Counted from the first letter of the stretch, positions 51,094-59,548 are shown. The stretch: 64,000 nucleotides of DNA from JAJDZL01 sp965220665 (GCA_965220665.1 CBDCQQ010000005.1:868001-932000), one strand, 5' to 3'. Notes: generated by a model not told the origin, from the sequence alone. Translations and numbers: made by a program.

Positions 51094-52368
51094 CGGAATT
51101 CTCCTTCTCGTCATCTGACGCCTCCCTGACTTCAATCGCCACTTAAAACTGCGATTGATACGAAAAACGCCTGCAATAGTCAAATTGCACTGACAGAAAC
51201 CGCCGCCGAAAAACCGACCTCCAGCATCCTGCAGATCAGCCGTACTGCGCGTTCGGATTAGGTTTATTCCGCGTTCGGATAAGTGTTTATTCCGTGTTCG
51301 GATTAGGTTTATTCCGCGTTCGGATAAGTGTTTACTACGCGTTCGGATAAGTGTTTATTACGCAGCTTGGGCGTGTACACGAATTCAAGCCGGTCCCAAA
51401 GCACTTTGGCAACGCCTGGCTCAAACACCTCGTACAGCACACCGGGCCGATGCGTGTTCAGATTATCCATCACCAGAGTGATGGTTTTCGCCGACCGATA
51501 GCACTCTGCAATGTCGCCGAGAAACTGCGCAAAGTCACGCTTGGCGCGCCGTTTGCGTCACCTTCGTCATTCTCGTTCCGGCCAGTGGCTCTGCTGCCAT
51601 GAACACGTTACACGTCCCCATACGCCGGTACTCGTAGTCGACCTTGCGCAGTTGCCCGCACTCGCCGCAACCGGCTCGCGAGTCTCGGCAATCAGCTGCC
51701 GCGGCGTCTCGTCCATGCAAACCACCGGATGGTCAGGGTCGTACGGACGTCGGTACACGTCCGGCACCTGTTCCATTGCCGCCACAAACCCGGCGTTGGC
51801 TTTCGATGGAATCACCCATTCGAGGCGTCTCCAGAGTTTGATTTCGTTTTTTTCAGAACCCTTCGCACCGTTTCATGAGACACACTGTCGATATATTCCA
51901 ATTCCACCGCCCTGTCGGCCAGCAGCCGAAGCGACCATTGCGAATAACCTTCCGGCGGCTGCGAGCACGACAGCGCCACCAGCCGCGCCTCGAACTCGCC
52001 GTCCGCCTTGACTTCGTAGTGTTCGCGTCTGCCCTGACGTCCACCAAGCGCAATCTCCAGTTCTTCTTCAACAAAACGGCGCTTGACCCGATCCACCTTG
52101 CGCGGAGAGATCTGAAGCACGCCACAGATGGTCTCTCCGGTCGATTGGCGGGGATTGAAATCACCTTCGTCGCAGTTCAGAAGAATCAGGGCGTTGATGA
52201 CCTTCTGAGACGCATGCGAGCCCTTGCGCGTAATCTCCCTCAGCAGGCTGCGTTCGGACTGTTCCAAGGTGATGATGTAGCGTTTCATATCCACACTCCC
52301 GATGACAAATAAGGCATCAATGGGAATGTGATTATAAATCATACGTCATATCATATATGACATGATAC

Positions 52369-53028
52369 TAGTCCAGTTCTCGCCGATAACCGGTTCGGTG
52401 TGTGCTGCACCATTGACAGTGTTTCCCGTGTTGCAACCTTCCTCACGTTCCATGTGAGTCAGCACCAGTATCCCTGCGGAAACACATCGGTACTCGTGTC
52501 GTTCACTTCCTGATATTAGATCGGTCTTCCCAAGATTACCGACAGGGTCGACTTTCACATTATCCTTTTCGAGACCTACTCGGCGTTCACTCTCGTTGCG
52601 ATCCACATGGTCGCTCAGTCGTCAAATAACGGCGCATTGAACTAAAACGCTTCAGACTATGTAATTACTTCCATGGTACGTTTTAGTCGCTACCAATTTG
52701 AACGATAGTTGTTGGGTGGGATTCACACACACCCCAGAGAAAGGCACCTTTTCACCGCGTACGGAAATATCGGGTTAGCATTAGGAGAATCAATTGTCAA
52801 ATTCTTTGATCCTATTTATTGCCTTGGAAACTGATTTATAGTCCACGTTGAGTTGGCGAACGATTGAACCGCACGTTAACCCAAGTTCCTTAAGTTGCAA
52901 CGCTTTATCTGCAATCTTCTGATAGTTTGATTGCTCACTTGGGTCTCGTATCATTAATTGAATTGACAATTGGCAAAAGGTTCGTCTGTATTGCGACCAT
53001 GCCTGAGTGCATCTGTCAGTTTAGTGGC
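52369..53028. other. Spacer right of the IS630 element
   Basis: 660 bases that hold a small helix-turn-helix frame (52790-52954, minus; listed separately). A frame at 52346-52606 (minus) overlaps the IS630 end and has no ATG; I do not count it as a gene. The remainder is unrecognised. Confidence 0.4.
52790..52954 (-). CDS. Short helix-turn-helix-like ORF, possible remnant
   Basis: 54-codon frame from an ATG. The section QKIADKALQLKELGLTCGSI followed by VRQLNVDYKSVSKAINRIKE has the spacing of a resolvase- or transposase-type helix-turn-helix (hydrophobic positions, Gly turn, Ser-Val recognition helix). No clear ribosome site; possibly the tail of a lost recombinase. Unknown function. Confidence 0.3.
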   Translation of the reverse strand: MIRDPSEQSNYQKIADKALQLKELGLTCGSIVRQLNVDYKSVSKAINRIKEFDN

Positions 53029-53718
53029 TTAATGCGCAACAACCAGTCTTGAGAAGCGGACTGGAAGGATCTCATCAGAGTAGGCGGCAGAGTCTCCCTT
53101 CTGCACCAGCACCAGGTTTTGATGATCTTCAGTGCCAACTGGCATTATCAACCTTCCCCCGGGAGCAAGCTGAGCAATTAGAGAATCGGGCACTTCATCT
53201 GCCGATGCAGCGACAATAATCTTGTCAAATGGTGCGTGCTCCGGCCAGCCGTATGCCCCATTTGCAATACGCACATCCACGTTGCCATATTCCAGAGTTT
53301 TAAGGTTTTCAATCGCCTGTTCTGCCAACTCCCCGATGATGTCAACGGTATACACCTGTTCGGACAAATGACTCAATACCGCGGCCTGATAACCAAGCCC
53401 AGTGCCAATTTCCAACACGCTGTCTTTCTTTTCGACGTCAAGCAGATCAATCATTAGCGCCACAATAAATGGTTGTGAAATTGTCTTCTCGTAACCAATG
53501 GGCAATGGGCAATCTTCATAAGCATAATCACGGTATTTTTCTGGTACGAACTGGTGGCGCGGCGTCTCAAAAATAGCCTCCATCACCGCATCAGAAAGTA
53601 CGGGTCTACCAGTTTCTTCACCAGACGCGACTGCATGAGCTGCGATGACCAGCACCATCGTCTTTCGCAGTTCTTCGAAGTTGCTTTCTTCTGGTTGGTC
53701 GTGATCCATTTCGTCCAC
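53029..53718 (-). CDS. pcm: Protein-L-isoaspartate O-methyltransferase
   Basis: 229-residue PCMT that methylates isoaspartyl residues in damaged proteins. The core has FVPEKYRDYAYEDCPLPIGY, then KTISQPFIVALMIDLL with the conserved Ser of the active site. The SAM-binding loop is VLEIGTGLGYQAAVLS, followed by VDIIGELAEQA and IIVAASADEVPDSLIAQLAP. The first 20 residues are an acidic extension. It lies 40 bases downstream of pckA, maybe cotranscribed. It is the canonical copy compared with the TolC-linked paralogue at 13910. Confidence 0.93.
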   Translation of the reverse strand: MDEMDHDQPEESNFEELRKTMVLVIAAHAVASGEETGRPVLSDAVMEAIFETPRHQFVPEKYRDYAYEDCPLPIGYEKTISQPFIVALMIDLLDVEKKDSVLEIGTGLGYQAAVLSHLSEQVYTVDIIGELAEQAIENLKTLEYGNVDVRIANGAYGWPEHAPFDKIIVAASADEVPDSLIAQLAPGGRLIMPVGTEDHQNLVLVQKGDSAAYSDEILPVRFSRLVVAH

Positions 53719-53758
53719 TTCGGCAGTTAAAACCCTAAGTCAATGCTTTGAAGTCTGA

Positions 53759-55426
53759 TCAAATGGCAGCAGGAATACCGGTTTTTTGAAAACCACATTC
53801 CTTAAAATTCGTCCGAAACATATCACGAAGCTCCGTTGCAGCGGTTGTGTATGCCGACTTGTCAGTCCAACTGGCTGACGGATTCAGTATTTTAGAATCG
53901 ACACCTGGGCACGAAGTCGGATAGCGCATTCCCAGTATAGAATGCTTTTCAAATTCAATACTGGATTCTGAGTCATGCAATATTCCCTGCATCGCAGAGT
54001 TAAGTAGTGAACGCGTCGTAGCAAGTGAAATCCGCGGTGCACTTCCAGCAGGCCCACCGATCCAACCAGTATTCAAGAGGACGCATTTGGCTGAACTGGC
54101 GCGCATTTTTTCTCTGAGCAGTTTTGCATACACGATAGGCTTATGGGACATGAACGGCGCACCGAAACACGAACTGAACGTTGCTTCAGGTGCGTTGACT
54201 CCAATCTCGGTACCAGCAACTCTCGCAGTAAAACCCTGGACGAAGTGATACATCACCTCATCTTCGTCCAGCACTGATATCGGCGGCAACACGCCAAAAG
54301 CGTCCGCAGTTAACAGCACAATTGTTGCCGGGTGACCGCCCTTTGCACCTTCCGCTACATTGGGGTTGCAGTCGAGAGGGTAGGAAAATCGGGTGTTCTC
54401 AGTGATTGAACGGTCAAATAAGTCCAAGTCCTGTGGGTGTATAGTTTCATATTGTCGCCCATTGGATACCGGTACGTTCTCTATGAGAGTACCCGGCATC
54501 GACAGTGCATCAGCAATGACTGGCTCTGCCTGCTTGTCGAGATCAATCAGTTTGGCATAGCACCCGTTTTCAAAGTTTGACACACCAGAGTCAGACCAGC
54601 CATTTTCATCATCTCCGATAAGTCTGCGGCTGACATCCGCAGACAGTGTGGTCTTCCCGGTTCCTGACAGTCCAAACAGAACACTGGTGTCATTCGCATC
54701 ACCGACATTAGCCGAGCAGTGCATCGACAAAATTCCTTTGCTCGGCAACAGAAAGTTCATTACGGTAAAGATAGACTTCTTAATCAGACCACAATAATCG
54801 GCGGGTCCCGCAACCAGGCAGATGCGGTTGCGAAAGTCGAGAACTGCGACACGGTCAGAACGGCAACCGTCGCGTTCAGGATCACACCGAAAACTTTGAA
54901 CATTCAACATAGTCCAGCAGTTGTCACGCTCAAATTCTTCAGCTGATTCATTTGCCGACAAAAACATATTGTGCGCGAAGTAGGCGTGAGTGGCATACTG
55001 GCCGATGAATCGGTATCGAATCGAATACTCCGCATCATGGCCCACGGTAACGTCCTGAACAAACAGGTGGCTGCCGCTTTGGTTTAGATGATTGATGACT
55101 CGATCCAGTAATTGTACGTAGCAATCAGGATCGTACTTTTTCAGGCTGTTTTTCCACCAAATGTCAGATTCAACCTCCGGCCAGGCCACTGCATAGGTGT
55201 CTTCAACCGGCCGACCGGTACAGTCTGGGTCCGTCAAAAACACCAGTGGACCTGCTTCTCCTAAACTCGTCGCGTATGCCTTGCGATCGTGATAATCACC
55301 TCCCTTCTTTATTCGCCCAACATCAAGTTCAAGCGCCGCGCGAAAAAGTTCCGATTTATTGAGATTGTGAAAAATCGTAGGGCATCTCAAGCCCCAGTCT
55401 TTTTGCAGTGTTTTGCCAATAACCAT
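53759..55426 (-). CDS. pckA: Phosphoenolpyruvate carboxykinase (ATP)
   Basis: 555-residue gluconeogenic enzyme converting oxaloacetate and ATP to PEP. The kinase loop is FGLSGTGKTTLSAD, preceded by MHCSANVGDANDTSVL and followed by RRLIGDDENGWSDSGV and NFENGCYAKLIDL. The lid region is YHFVQGFTARVAGTEIGV, with FSSCFGAPFMSHKP and LLNTGWIGG. The N-terminal TGRSPKDK motif of the family is altered to TGRPVEDT, keeping the substrate-binding Arg. It is slightly longer than E. coli Pck. Confidence 0.92.
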   Translation of the reverse strand: MVIGKTLQKDWGLRCPTIFHNLNKSELFRAALELDVGRIKKGGDYHDRKAYATSLGEAGPLVFLTDPDCTGRPVEDTYAVAWPEVESDIWWKNSLKKYDPDCYVQLLDRVINHLNQSGSHLFVQDVTVGHDAEYSIRYRFIGQYATHAYFAHNMFLSANESAEEFERDNCWTMLNVQSFRCDPERDGCRSDRVAVLDFRNRICLVAGPADYCGLIKKSIFTVMNFLLPSKGILSMHCSANVGDANDTSVLFGLSGTGKTTLSADVSRRLIGDDENGWSDSGVSNFENGCYAKLIDLDKQAEPVIADALSMPGTLIENVPVSNGRQYETIHPQDLDLFDRSITENTRFSYPLDCNPNVAEGAKGGHPATIVLLTADAFGVLPPISVLDEDEVMYHFVQGFTARVAGTEIGVNAPEATFSSCFGAPFMSHKPIVYAKLLREKMRASSAKCVLLNTGWIGGPAGSAPRISLATTRSLLNSAMQGILHDSESSIEFEKHSILGMRYPTSCPGVDSKILNPSASWTDKSAYTTAATELRDMFRTNFKECGFQKTGIPAAI

Positions 55427-55555
55427 TCTTCGAATCTAACCGATGTCGATTTCCCCTATTTCGAATTGGGAAAAAGGTCACATCACTCGACAGATTTATA
55501 ACACGATGCCCCCTTTCAATTCGGAACAACGCATCTGCGAAAGCACGGTAATGTG

Positions 55556-56272
55556 TCAGTTAAATCTTTCCTTGTCCTGACTGGCATAGGCAGCCACAAG
55601 TCGGTCTGCGGCACAGACACTTTCCAGCTGTGTCACCACTTCCGACAATCGGTCGAATGGAATTGCACAAGTCATTTCGCTATTCCCCATACCGGTTCGG
55701 ACGCGGCTCAGCATACAGCCTACACTGACTGCCGGCTCTTGATGCTCGTGAGCAATCGGAATGATGTGACATTGTGGTTTGCCTTCAAAGCGAAGATCAG
55801 GTATAGCTGCGTGCAACTGCATAGCCTGTCTGGCAAGTAAACGCAAAAGCACGACATGCGGATTTTTGGTTGCCTCAGACAGTGGGCCATACACAATGGC
55901 TTCAGGTTTTTTACTAACCGTCGGAATGTGAGGAAATATCTCTGGTGTAACCCAGTTTGCTTCACAAATGGCTTGCACATCGGATTGCCCAGCTGCTTCC
56001 TCTAAGGAGATCAGTCCATGCGTCAAACTGCCAACGCTGCAGTTTCCATGATCCGATGGTCTGGTTGCGAAAGTTCCTTCACTTGCCTTAATCCAAAATA
56101 CGCAGCCTGCGGCAACTGCGCCAGTTCGACCATCTTCCGTCGGTGCCGGGTAGTCAGCACTTAACTCTGAAACGTCTGATGGAGCTGAATCACAGAAAGT
56201 GATGGCGATGGGTGGGTGTGCGAGTCCAAGGTGAGACTGCAGTTTTTCGGACAGTAATTCGTAGGTGCTCAT
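55556..56272 (-). CDS. DUF169-family protein
   Basis: 238-residue protein of the DUF169 family, whose function is unknown. The start is ATG 56272 with AGGA upstream. The family has a Cys-rich signature, seen here as GCVFWIKASEGTF, HGNCSVGSLTHGL and EPAVSVGCMLSRVRTGM, with spaced Cys that might bind metal or a cofactor. Other parts include HLGLAHPPIAITFC at the N terminus. It is soluble and stands alone between pckA and the vWA operon. Confidence 0.8.
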   Translation of the reverse strand: MSTYELLSEKLQSHLGLAHPPIAITFCDSAPSDVSELSADYPAPTEDGRTGAVAAGCVFWIKASEGTFATRPSDHGNCSVGSLTHGLISLEEAAGQSDVQAICEANWVTPEIFPHIPTVSKKPEAIVYGPLSEATKNPHVVLLRLLARQAMQLHAAIPDLRFEGKPQCHIIPIAHEHQEPAVSVGCMLSRVRTGMGNSEMTCAIPFDRLSEVVTQLESVCAADRLVAAYASQDKERFN

Positions 56273-56497
56273 ATGCAAATCCTATTGTCTATAGAGCCAA
56301 TAATGATACTTGACTCATTGCGCTCCGTGAGACGCAAGAGGGAACGGATGGATCGAAGATTCAACAGAGGAAGATTTCCGATTGACAAAACCGCTTCAAG
56401 CTTCAGTTGACCTACGGGTGCGGAAACAAAATAGTTGCACCGTGCCGTTATAAGAGACCGAACGAAATTACCAATTCATTTGCTTTCGCTAGAGCAA

Positions 56498-57439
56498 TCA
56501 TCTTGGCAAGCCAAGAAATGCACCATTATTTTGCTTCACAACACTTCTCATCAGCACCGAATATCGATCCGAACCCAGTGATTCAGTCAAAAATCCGATG
56601 CTGTGTACCCGTGCCCTGTGTCGTTCCGTAATTGGATCAATATTCAACCGGTTCAAGGAGTCAATCACTTCATCATAAGATGAACCGGTAAATTCATCGC
56701 CGAAGACGTATATCGATAACTTTTCGTTTTTTCGTCCATAGGTACGAAGCGCGGATTCCAAACCCTGAACGGGATTGCTGTTGGAAAAACTTTGCCAGTA
56801 TCTCAACGCATCTTTGACCCTTTTACGGGACTTTGAGGTATCCGGTATCCACTTGCCTTTAGTTGATTCGAACAGGTAGTTGCCGTTGTCATTAATGACC
56901 TGAAAGCCTTTGACCTTGGGGTGGATATCGATGATTCGGTTCATGTTATCGATGACAGAATTCCAGATTTCAATCATGCTGCCTGAGGTGTCTATCACAA
57001 ATATCACGTACTCGCTGTCAACCGGAATGCCGCCTACTTCCGGGTCACGTTGCTGTGGCGTTGTTGTCTGAGTGATCGTCGCTGCGATCAGAGTCTCTTT
57101 GATTAACTCCAACGCCTCGTTGCTACTGTTTAATTCCTCGACCGCATCTCGTGCTTCAGAAAGGGCCTGATTCAGCCCCTGATCAACTGAATCATCAGTT
57201 GGATCGGGAATTGCCGCAAGTTCAGTCAGGAGGCTCTGCAACTTTGCCTGCAATTCGGTTACCTGCTGTTCCGCAGCTGCAATGACACCACTCAAATCCT
57301 GCTGCTGGACTGCAAAGTCCGTGTAATCCGGTACTGGCTTAGTAATGATCAGTAACAGTACTATCGCGCCAAATCCACAGGTGACGATATCAAGAAAAGC
57401 GAGGCTCTCACCCTCACCACTTCGGCGGCGCTTTCTCAT
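56498..57439 (-). CDS. vWA protein with ExbD-like membrane helix (second copy)
   Basis: 313-residue inner-membrane protein with a periplasmic von Willebrand A domain, last gene of the operon. I use the ATG at 57439, which overlaps the upstream stop (ATGA). After basic MRKRRRSGEGES comes one helix, about 13-33, starting LAFLDIVTCGFGAIVLLLII. Its FLD (Asp17) is placed like the proton-binding Asp of ExbD/TolR (FIDVM) and MotB. A coiled-coil-prone stretch covers 45-115. The vWA domain runs from about 143 to the end, with the MIDAS motif DTSGSM (Asp150, Ser152, Ser154). Interpretation as a stator partner is inference. Confidence 0.75.
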   Translation of the reverse strand: MRKRRRSGEGESLAFLDIVTCGFGAIVLLLIITKPVPDYTDFAVQQQDLSGVIAAAEQQVTELQAKLQSLLTELAAIPDPTDDSVDQGLNQALSEARDAVEELNSSNEALELIKETLIAATITQTTTPQQRDPEVGGIPVDSEYVIFVIDTSGSMIEIWNSVIDNMNRIIDIHPKVKGFQVINDNGNYLFESTKGKWIPDTSKSRKRVKDALRYWQSFSNSNPVQGLESALRTYGRKNEKLSIYVFGDEFTGSSYDEVIDSLNRLNIDPITERHRARVHSIGFLTESLGSDRYSVLMRSVVKQNNGAFLGLPR

Positions 57440-58503
57440 GGCCAACCCACCGCTGGAACCAGAAGCAAACCTCCAGTCTTGGCTGTCAAACCCCAAAATT
57501 GCGGTCCAGCGTCAGGGTCACCTTCGACTGGAAGCAGAATCACGTTAATTTTGCTTCTGGCAGGTATCGAATTCTTGATGGCTGTGCGAAACAACACGAC
57601 TCGACACTTTCCACTCACTTTAGCCGCATTTTTTCGACAGCGGGATACCGGGTTTGGTGAAGAAACGCTTCGTGTGGGCAGTCCATCCGTAACAATATAG
57701 ATATCGGTCGGTCGCGGTCTCAAATTTCTCAGCTCACGCAATCCTGCTTCCAGATTGGTTCCGCCAGTCGGAACGAGCCTGACGATTTCAGACAAAAGCC
57801 CGTTAATCTGAGTAGCGTCGCTGCTGTCAGCCCAAGCGCCTTTATTCAATATCTTAGCCTTCTCATTGAACCCGATGACTGCTACCTCGCTGGACTTCGG
57901 CAGTCTCGCCAACAGCCAATGCGCCACCCGAACTGTTCGATTCCACTTTGGTCCTTTTTGTTTATCAGCATCTGACCCGAGTTTACGTGTAACAATGTCA
58001 ACCAGTTTTTCGTCGGTCATTGATGCGCTGTGATCTAACACAATGGCAATTCGTCGGCCCTCCACTTTGAGCCCAATCAGGTAGTTCTCTTCGCCTACCT
58101 GATTGTTCTGAATAACATCTGCAGTTTGCTGCGGACGAATACGGACCACTTCTTTTTTCAGATCTGAGTTTTTCGTCTTGAGCTCTTTGATCTGCAGTTG
58201 CAAATCCTCCAACTCAGCCTGTTTGGCTTTGTGAGCTTCAATCTGATTTTCGTGATCTTCATTTCTAGTCTGCAAATTCTCAATTTGTCGGGCAGTCGCT
58301 TCAACCTGATCTTCCAGCATTGCTTCGGACTGCCGAAGCATGGTCAAAATCTGACCGTCGTCAGACACGGCCTCTTCGATCATCGGCTCGGCACCTGTGT
58401 GATGCTTGACAATCAGAAAAACTAATACCGCTGCACCTAAACCACACGCCATCACATCCAGAAATGCAAGGTTGTTGCCGAGAGCGCGTCGTCTCCTTCT
58501 CAT
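57436..58503 (-). CDS. vWA protein with ExbD-like membrane helix (first copy)
   Basis: 355 residues. Basic N terminus MRRRRRALGN, then a single helix (about 11-33) NLAFLDVMACGLGAAVLVFL; Asp16 lies in the FLDVM context found in ExbD/TolR (FIDVM). A long coiled coil follows (about 45-120, heptads rich in Glu, Gln and Leu). The vWA domain covers about 145-340, with MIDAS DHSASM (Asp157, Ser159, Ser161), then VPTGGTNLEAGLREL and IYIVTDGLPT supplying the distal metal residues. Gap to the upstream channel gene is 16 bases; the downstream paralogue overlaps by 4. The two vWA proteins share helix and architecture but little else, suggesting old duplication. Confidence 0.78.
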   Translation of the reverse strand: MRRRRRALGNNLAFLDVMACGLGAAVLVFLIVKHHTGAEPMIEEAVSDDGQILTMLRQSEAMLEDQVEATARQIENLQTRNEDHENQIEAHKAKQAELEDLQLQIKELKTKNSDLKKEVVRIRPQQTADVIQNNQVGEENYLIGLKVEGRRIAIVLDHSASMTDEKLVDIVTRKLGSDADKQKGPKWNRTVRVAHWLLARLPKSSEVAVIGFNEKAKILNKGAWADSSDATQINGLLSEIVRLVPTGGTNLEAGLRELRNLRPRPTDIYIVTDGLPTRSVSSPNPVSRCRKNAAKVSGKCRVVLFRTAIKNSIPARSKINVILLPVEGDPDAGPQFWGLTAKTGGLLLVPAVGWP

Positions 58504-58519
58504 GGAGAAATCCCAATAA

Positions 58520-59275
58520 TTACTGACTGATTCGATTCAGGAGAAATTCTTCGCAATAACTTTGAATGTCGACCAGGCGTCGGTCCTGTGCGCGCTGAAG
58601 CGAATGGAGAAGCAGCATCAGGAAAATGCTGATCACCAGCGCGACGAATGTTGAGTTAAACGCGATGCCAAGGCTAGCCGTCATTTCTGAAATGTCGCCA
58701 GATAACGCCTGATCGGCTTGCGAAAGCGCCTGCCCAATACCGCGGACTGTGCCAATAAATCCAATTGATGGAATCGCCCAGATCATATAGCGCAGCATCG
58801 TGTTATCGGCCTCAAGTCGCATGGCTACCGCATCAACACTGGTTTGTATTGCATCTGAGGTGTTCTGTACATCGGACGTAATCCGATACCGCCGAATAGA
58901 AGCCTTTAGCGTCTCTACCAACTGAGATTGTCCCACAGAGCGAGGCAAAGACTCAAGGTCCTCCAAAGTGCTCTTGAGATCAGTCTCACCCGACTCTACC
59001 TGACCGACAAAATCAACTTCGAAAAGATACTGTTCTTTTGAAAGTTTGTAGAGACGGGTTAGTATTTCCACAACACAGTAGATTGCCAGAATCAGGCAGA
59101 TCTCCTGCTCCCAGTCTTTCAGAATGACAACCCAATCTCGCGGTGCATACTGTCCCGCTGCCACACCCGCTTCAATCAGAATTTCCGCTCTGGGGCGAAT
59201 GAACTGTACATAAAGCGAGTGGACTGACGCTGCCGCAACAGCCAGAACTATCAGACCACGCAGTGCTTCTCTCAA
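58520..59275 (-). CDS. MotA/TolQ/ExbB-type proton channel protein
   Basis: 251-residue integral membrane protein. Likely helices at about 7-26, 58-73, 161-178 and 202-224. The channel signature is in helix 3 (MIWAIPSIGFIGTVRGIGQA, with GTVRG near residue 175) and helix 4 (GIAFNSTFVALVISIFLMLL, with Thr209), matching the Thr-lined path of ExbB/TolQ. The cytoplasmic loop of about 85 residues between helices 2 and 3 is also typical. It is followed by two vWA proteins whose helix carries an ExbD-like Asp, the normal partner gene position. No TonB, TolA or flagellar genes are nearby. Confidence 0.82.
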   Translation of the reverse strand: MREALRGLIVLAVAAASVHSLYVQFIRPRAEILIEAGVAAGQYAPRDWVVILKDWEQEICLILAIYCVVEILTRLYKLSKEQYLFEVDFVGQVESGETDLKSTLEDLESLPRSVGQSQLVETLKASIRRYRITSDVQNTSDAIQTSVDAVAMRLEADNTMLRYMIWAIPSIGFIGTVRGIGQALSQADQALSGDISEMTASLGIAFNSTFVALVISIFLMLLLHSLQRAQDRRLVDIQSYCEEFLLNRISQ

Positions 59276-59443
59276 CTAAATATCCCCGGGGAAACTGACT
59301 GGTGTATTCAAACTGATCTGCGGACCTGTGTTCTGCGCAGTACCAGCTTTATGGTATCCAAATGCGAATACAATCAGCGCAACAGCAAATGCCATCGCCA
59401 GCACCGCCTTGAAGTGCTTCTTTCTGACCATTAGTCTTAGCAT
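59276..59443 (-). CDS. Small one-helix membrane protein
   Basis: 55-residue protein; ATG at 59443 has GTAGGAGTG about 10 bases upstream. The start is basic (MLRLMVRKKHFK), followed by one helix, KAVLAMAFAVALIVFAFGYH (about 12-31), then a short polar tail ending PVSFPGDI. Its stop touches the start of the channel gene, so the two are translationally coupled. It is possibly an accessory subunit of the complex. No family recognised. Confidence 0.55.
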   Translation of the reverse strand: MLRLMVRKKHFKAVLAMAFAVALIVFAFGYHKAGTAQNTGPQISLNTPVSFPGDI

Positions 59444-59548
59444 TTTGAGCACACTCCTACTTTGAATTGCCTGCATTCAAGCAATGGACTGACTTTACGG
59501 AAGTGTCTTTCAACGTCACTCATTGTACCGCCCTCCAGCTGTCGTAGC

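Larger units (their letters stand above)
48537..51364 (-). mobile_element. IS21-family insertion sequence, 2828 bp, nested in IS630
   Basis: Ends begin TGCGTATTCTAC (48537) and, on the other strand, TGCGTAATAAAC (51364), the 5'-TG...CA-3' form of IS21. A 5-bp target duplication GCTTG flanks it at 48532-48536 and 51365-51369. The right end has five tandem units of about 22-23 bp beginning G(C/T)GTTCGGAT (51249-51364), and the left end has about three in inverted orientation (48545-48603), the multiple transposase sites known from IS21 ends. It carries intact istA and istB and is much more GC-rich than the host. Confidence 0.92.
48320..52288 (-). pseudogene. IS630-family transposase, frameshifted and interrupted
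   Basis: The N-terminal frame (52288 to 51812) is a helix-turn-helix segment, from MKRYIITLEQSERSLLREIT through SHETVRRVLKKTK. An A7 run at 51848-51854 allows a -1 shift into the frame reading KNEIKLWRRLEWVIPSKANA and VVCMDETPRQLI (first catalytic Asp). Two further, probably disabling, shifts follow near 51660 and 51540. TITLVMDNLNTH (second Asp) and EFVYTPK come next, and then IS21 cuts the gene at 51365. It resumes at 48536 with HGSWLNVAESEISVMARQCL (catalytic Glu) and ends at 48320. Confidence 0.85.
48312..52368 (-). mobile_element. IS630-family element, split by an IS21 insertion
   Basis: Terminal inverted repeats are imperfect: the left end starts GTGTTATGTCATGC and the right end, read inward, starts GTATCATGTCATAT; about 18 of 25 bases agree. 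TA dinucleotides flank both ends (48310-48311 and 52369-52370), the usual IS630 target duplication. Removing the IS21 insertion and one 5-bp duplication leaves about 1224 bp, a normal IS630 size. The element is decayed (frameshifts) and interrupted. Confidence 0.75.

Noticed and set aside
51249..51364. CRISPR-like array of short repeats
   Set aside because: Repeats are contiguous without spacers and lie at an IS21 end, matching transposase binding sites.
52346..52606. 86-codon minus-strand open frame
   Set aside because: It starts with GTG without a ribosome site, runs into the IS630 terminal repeat and its product resembles nothing; probably chance.
56498..59275. Zorya phage-defence system
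   Set aside because: An ExbB/MotA-type gene is present, but there is no MotB with an OmpA-type domain and no ZorC, ZorD helicase or ZorE nuclease; the partners are vWA, PEGA and TPR proteins.
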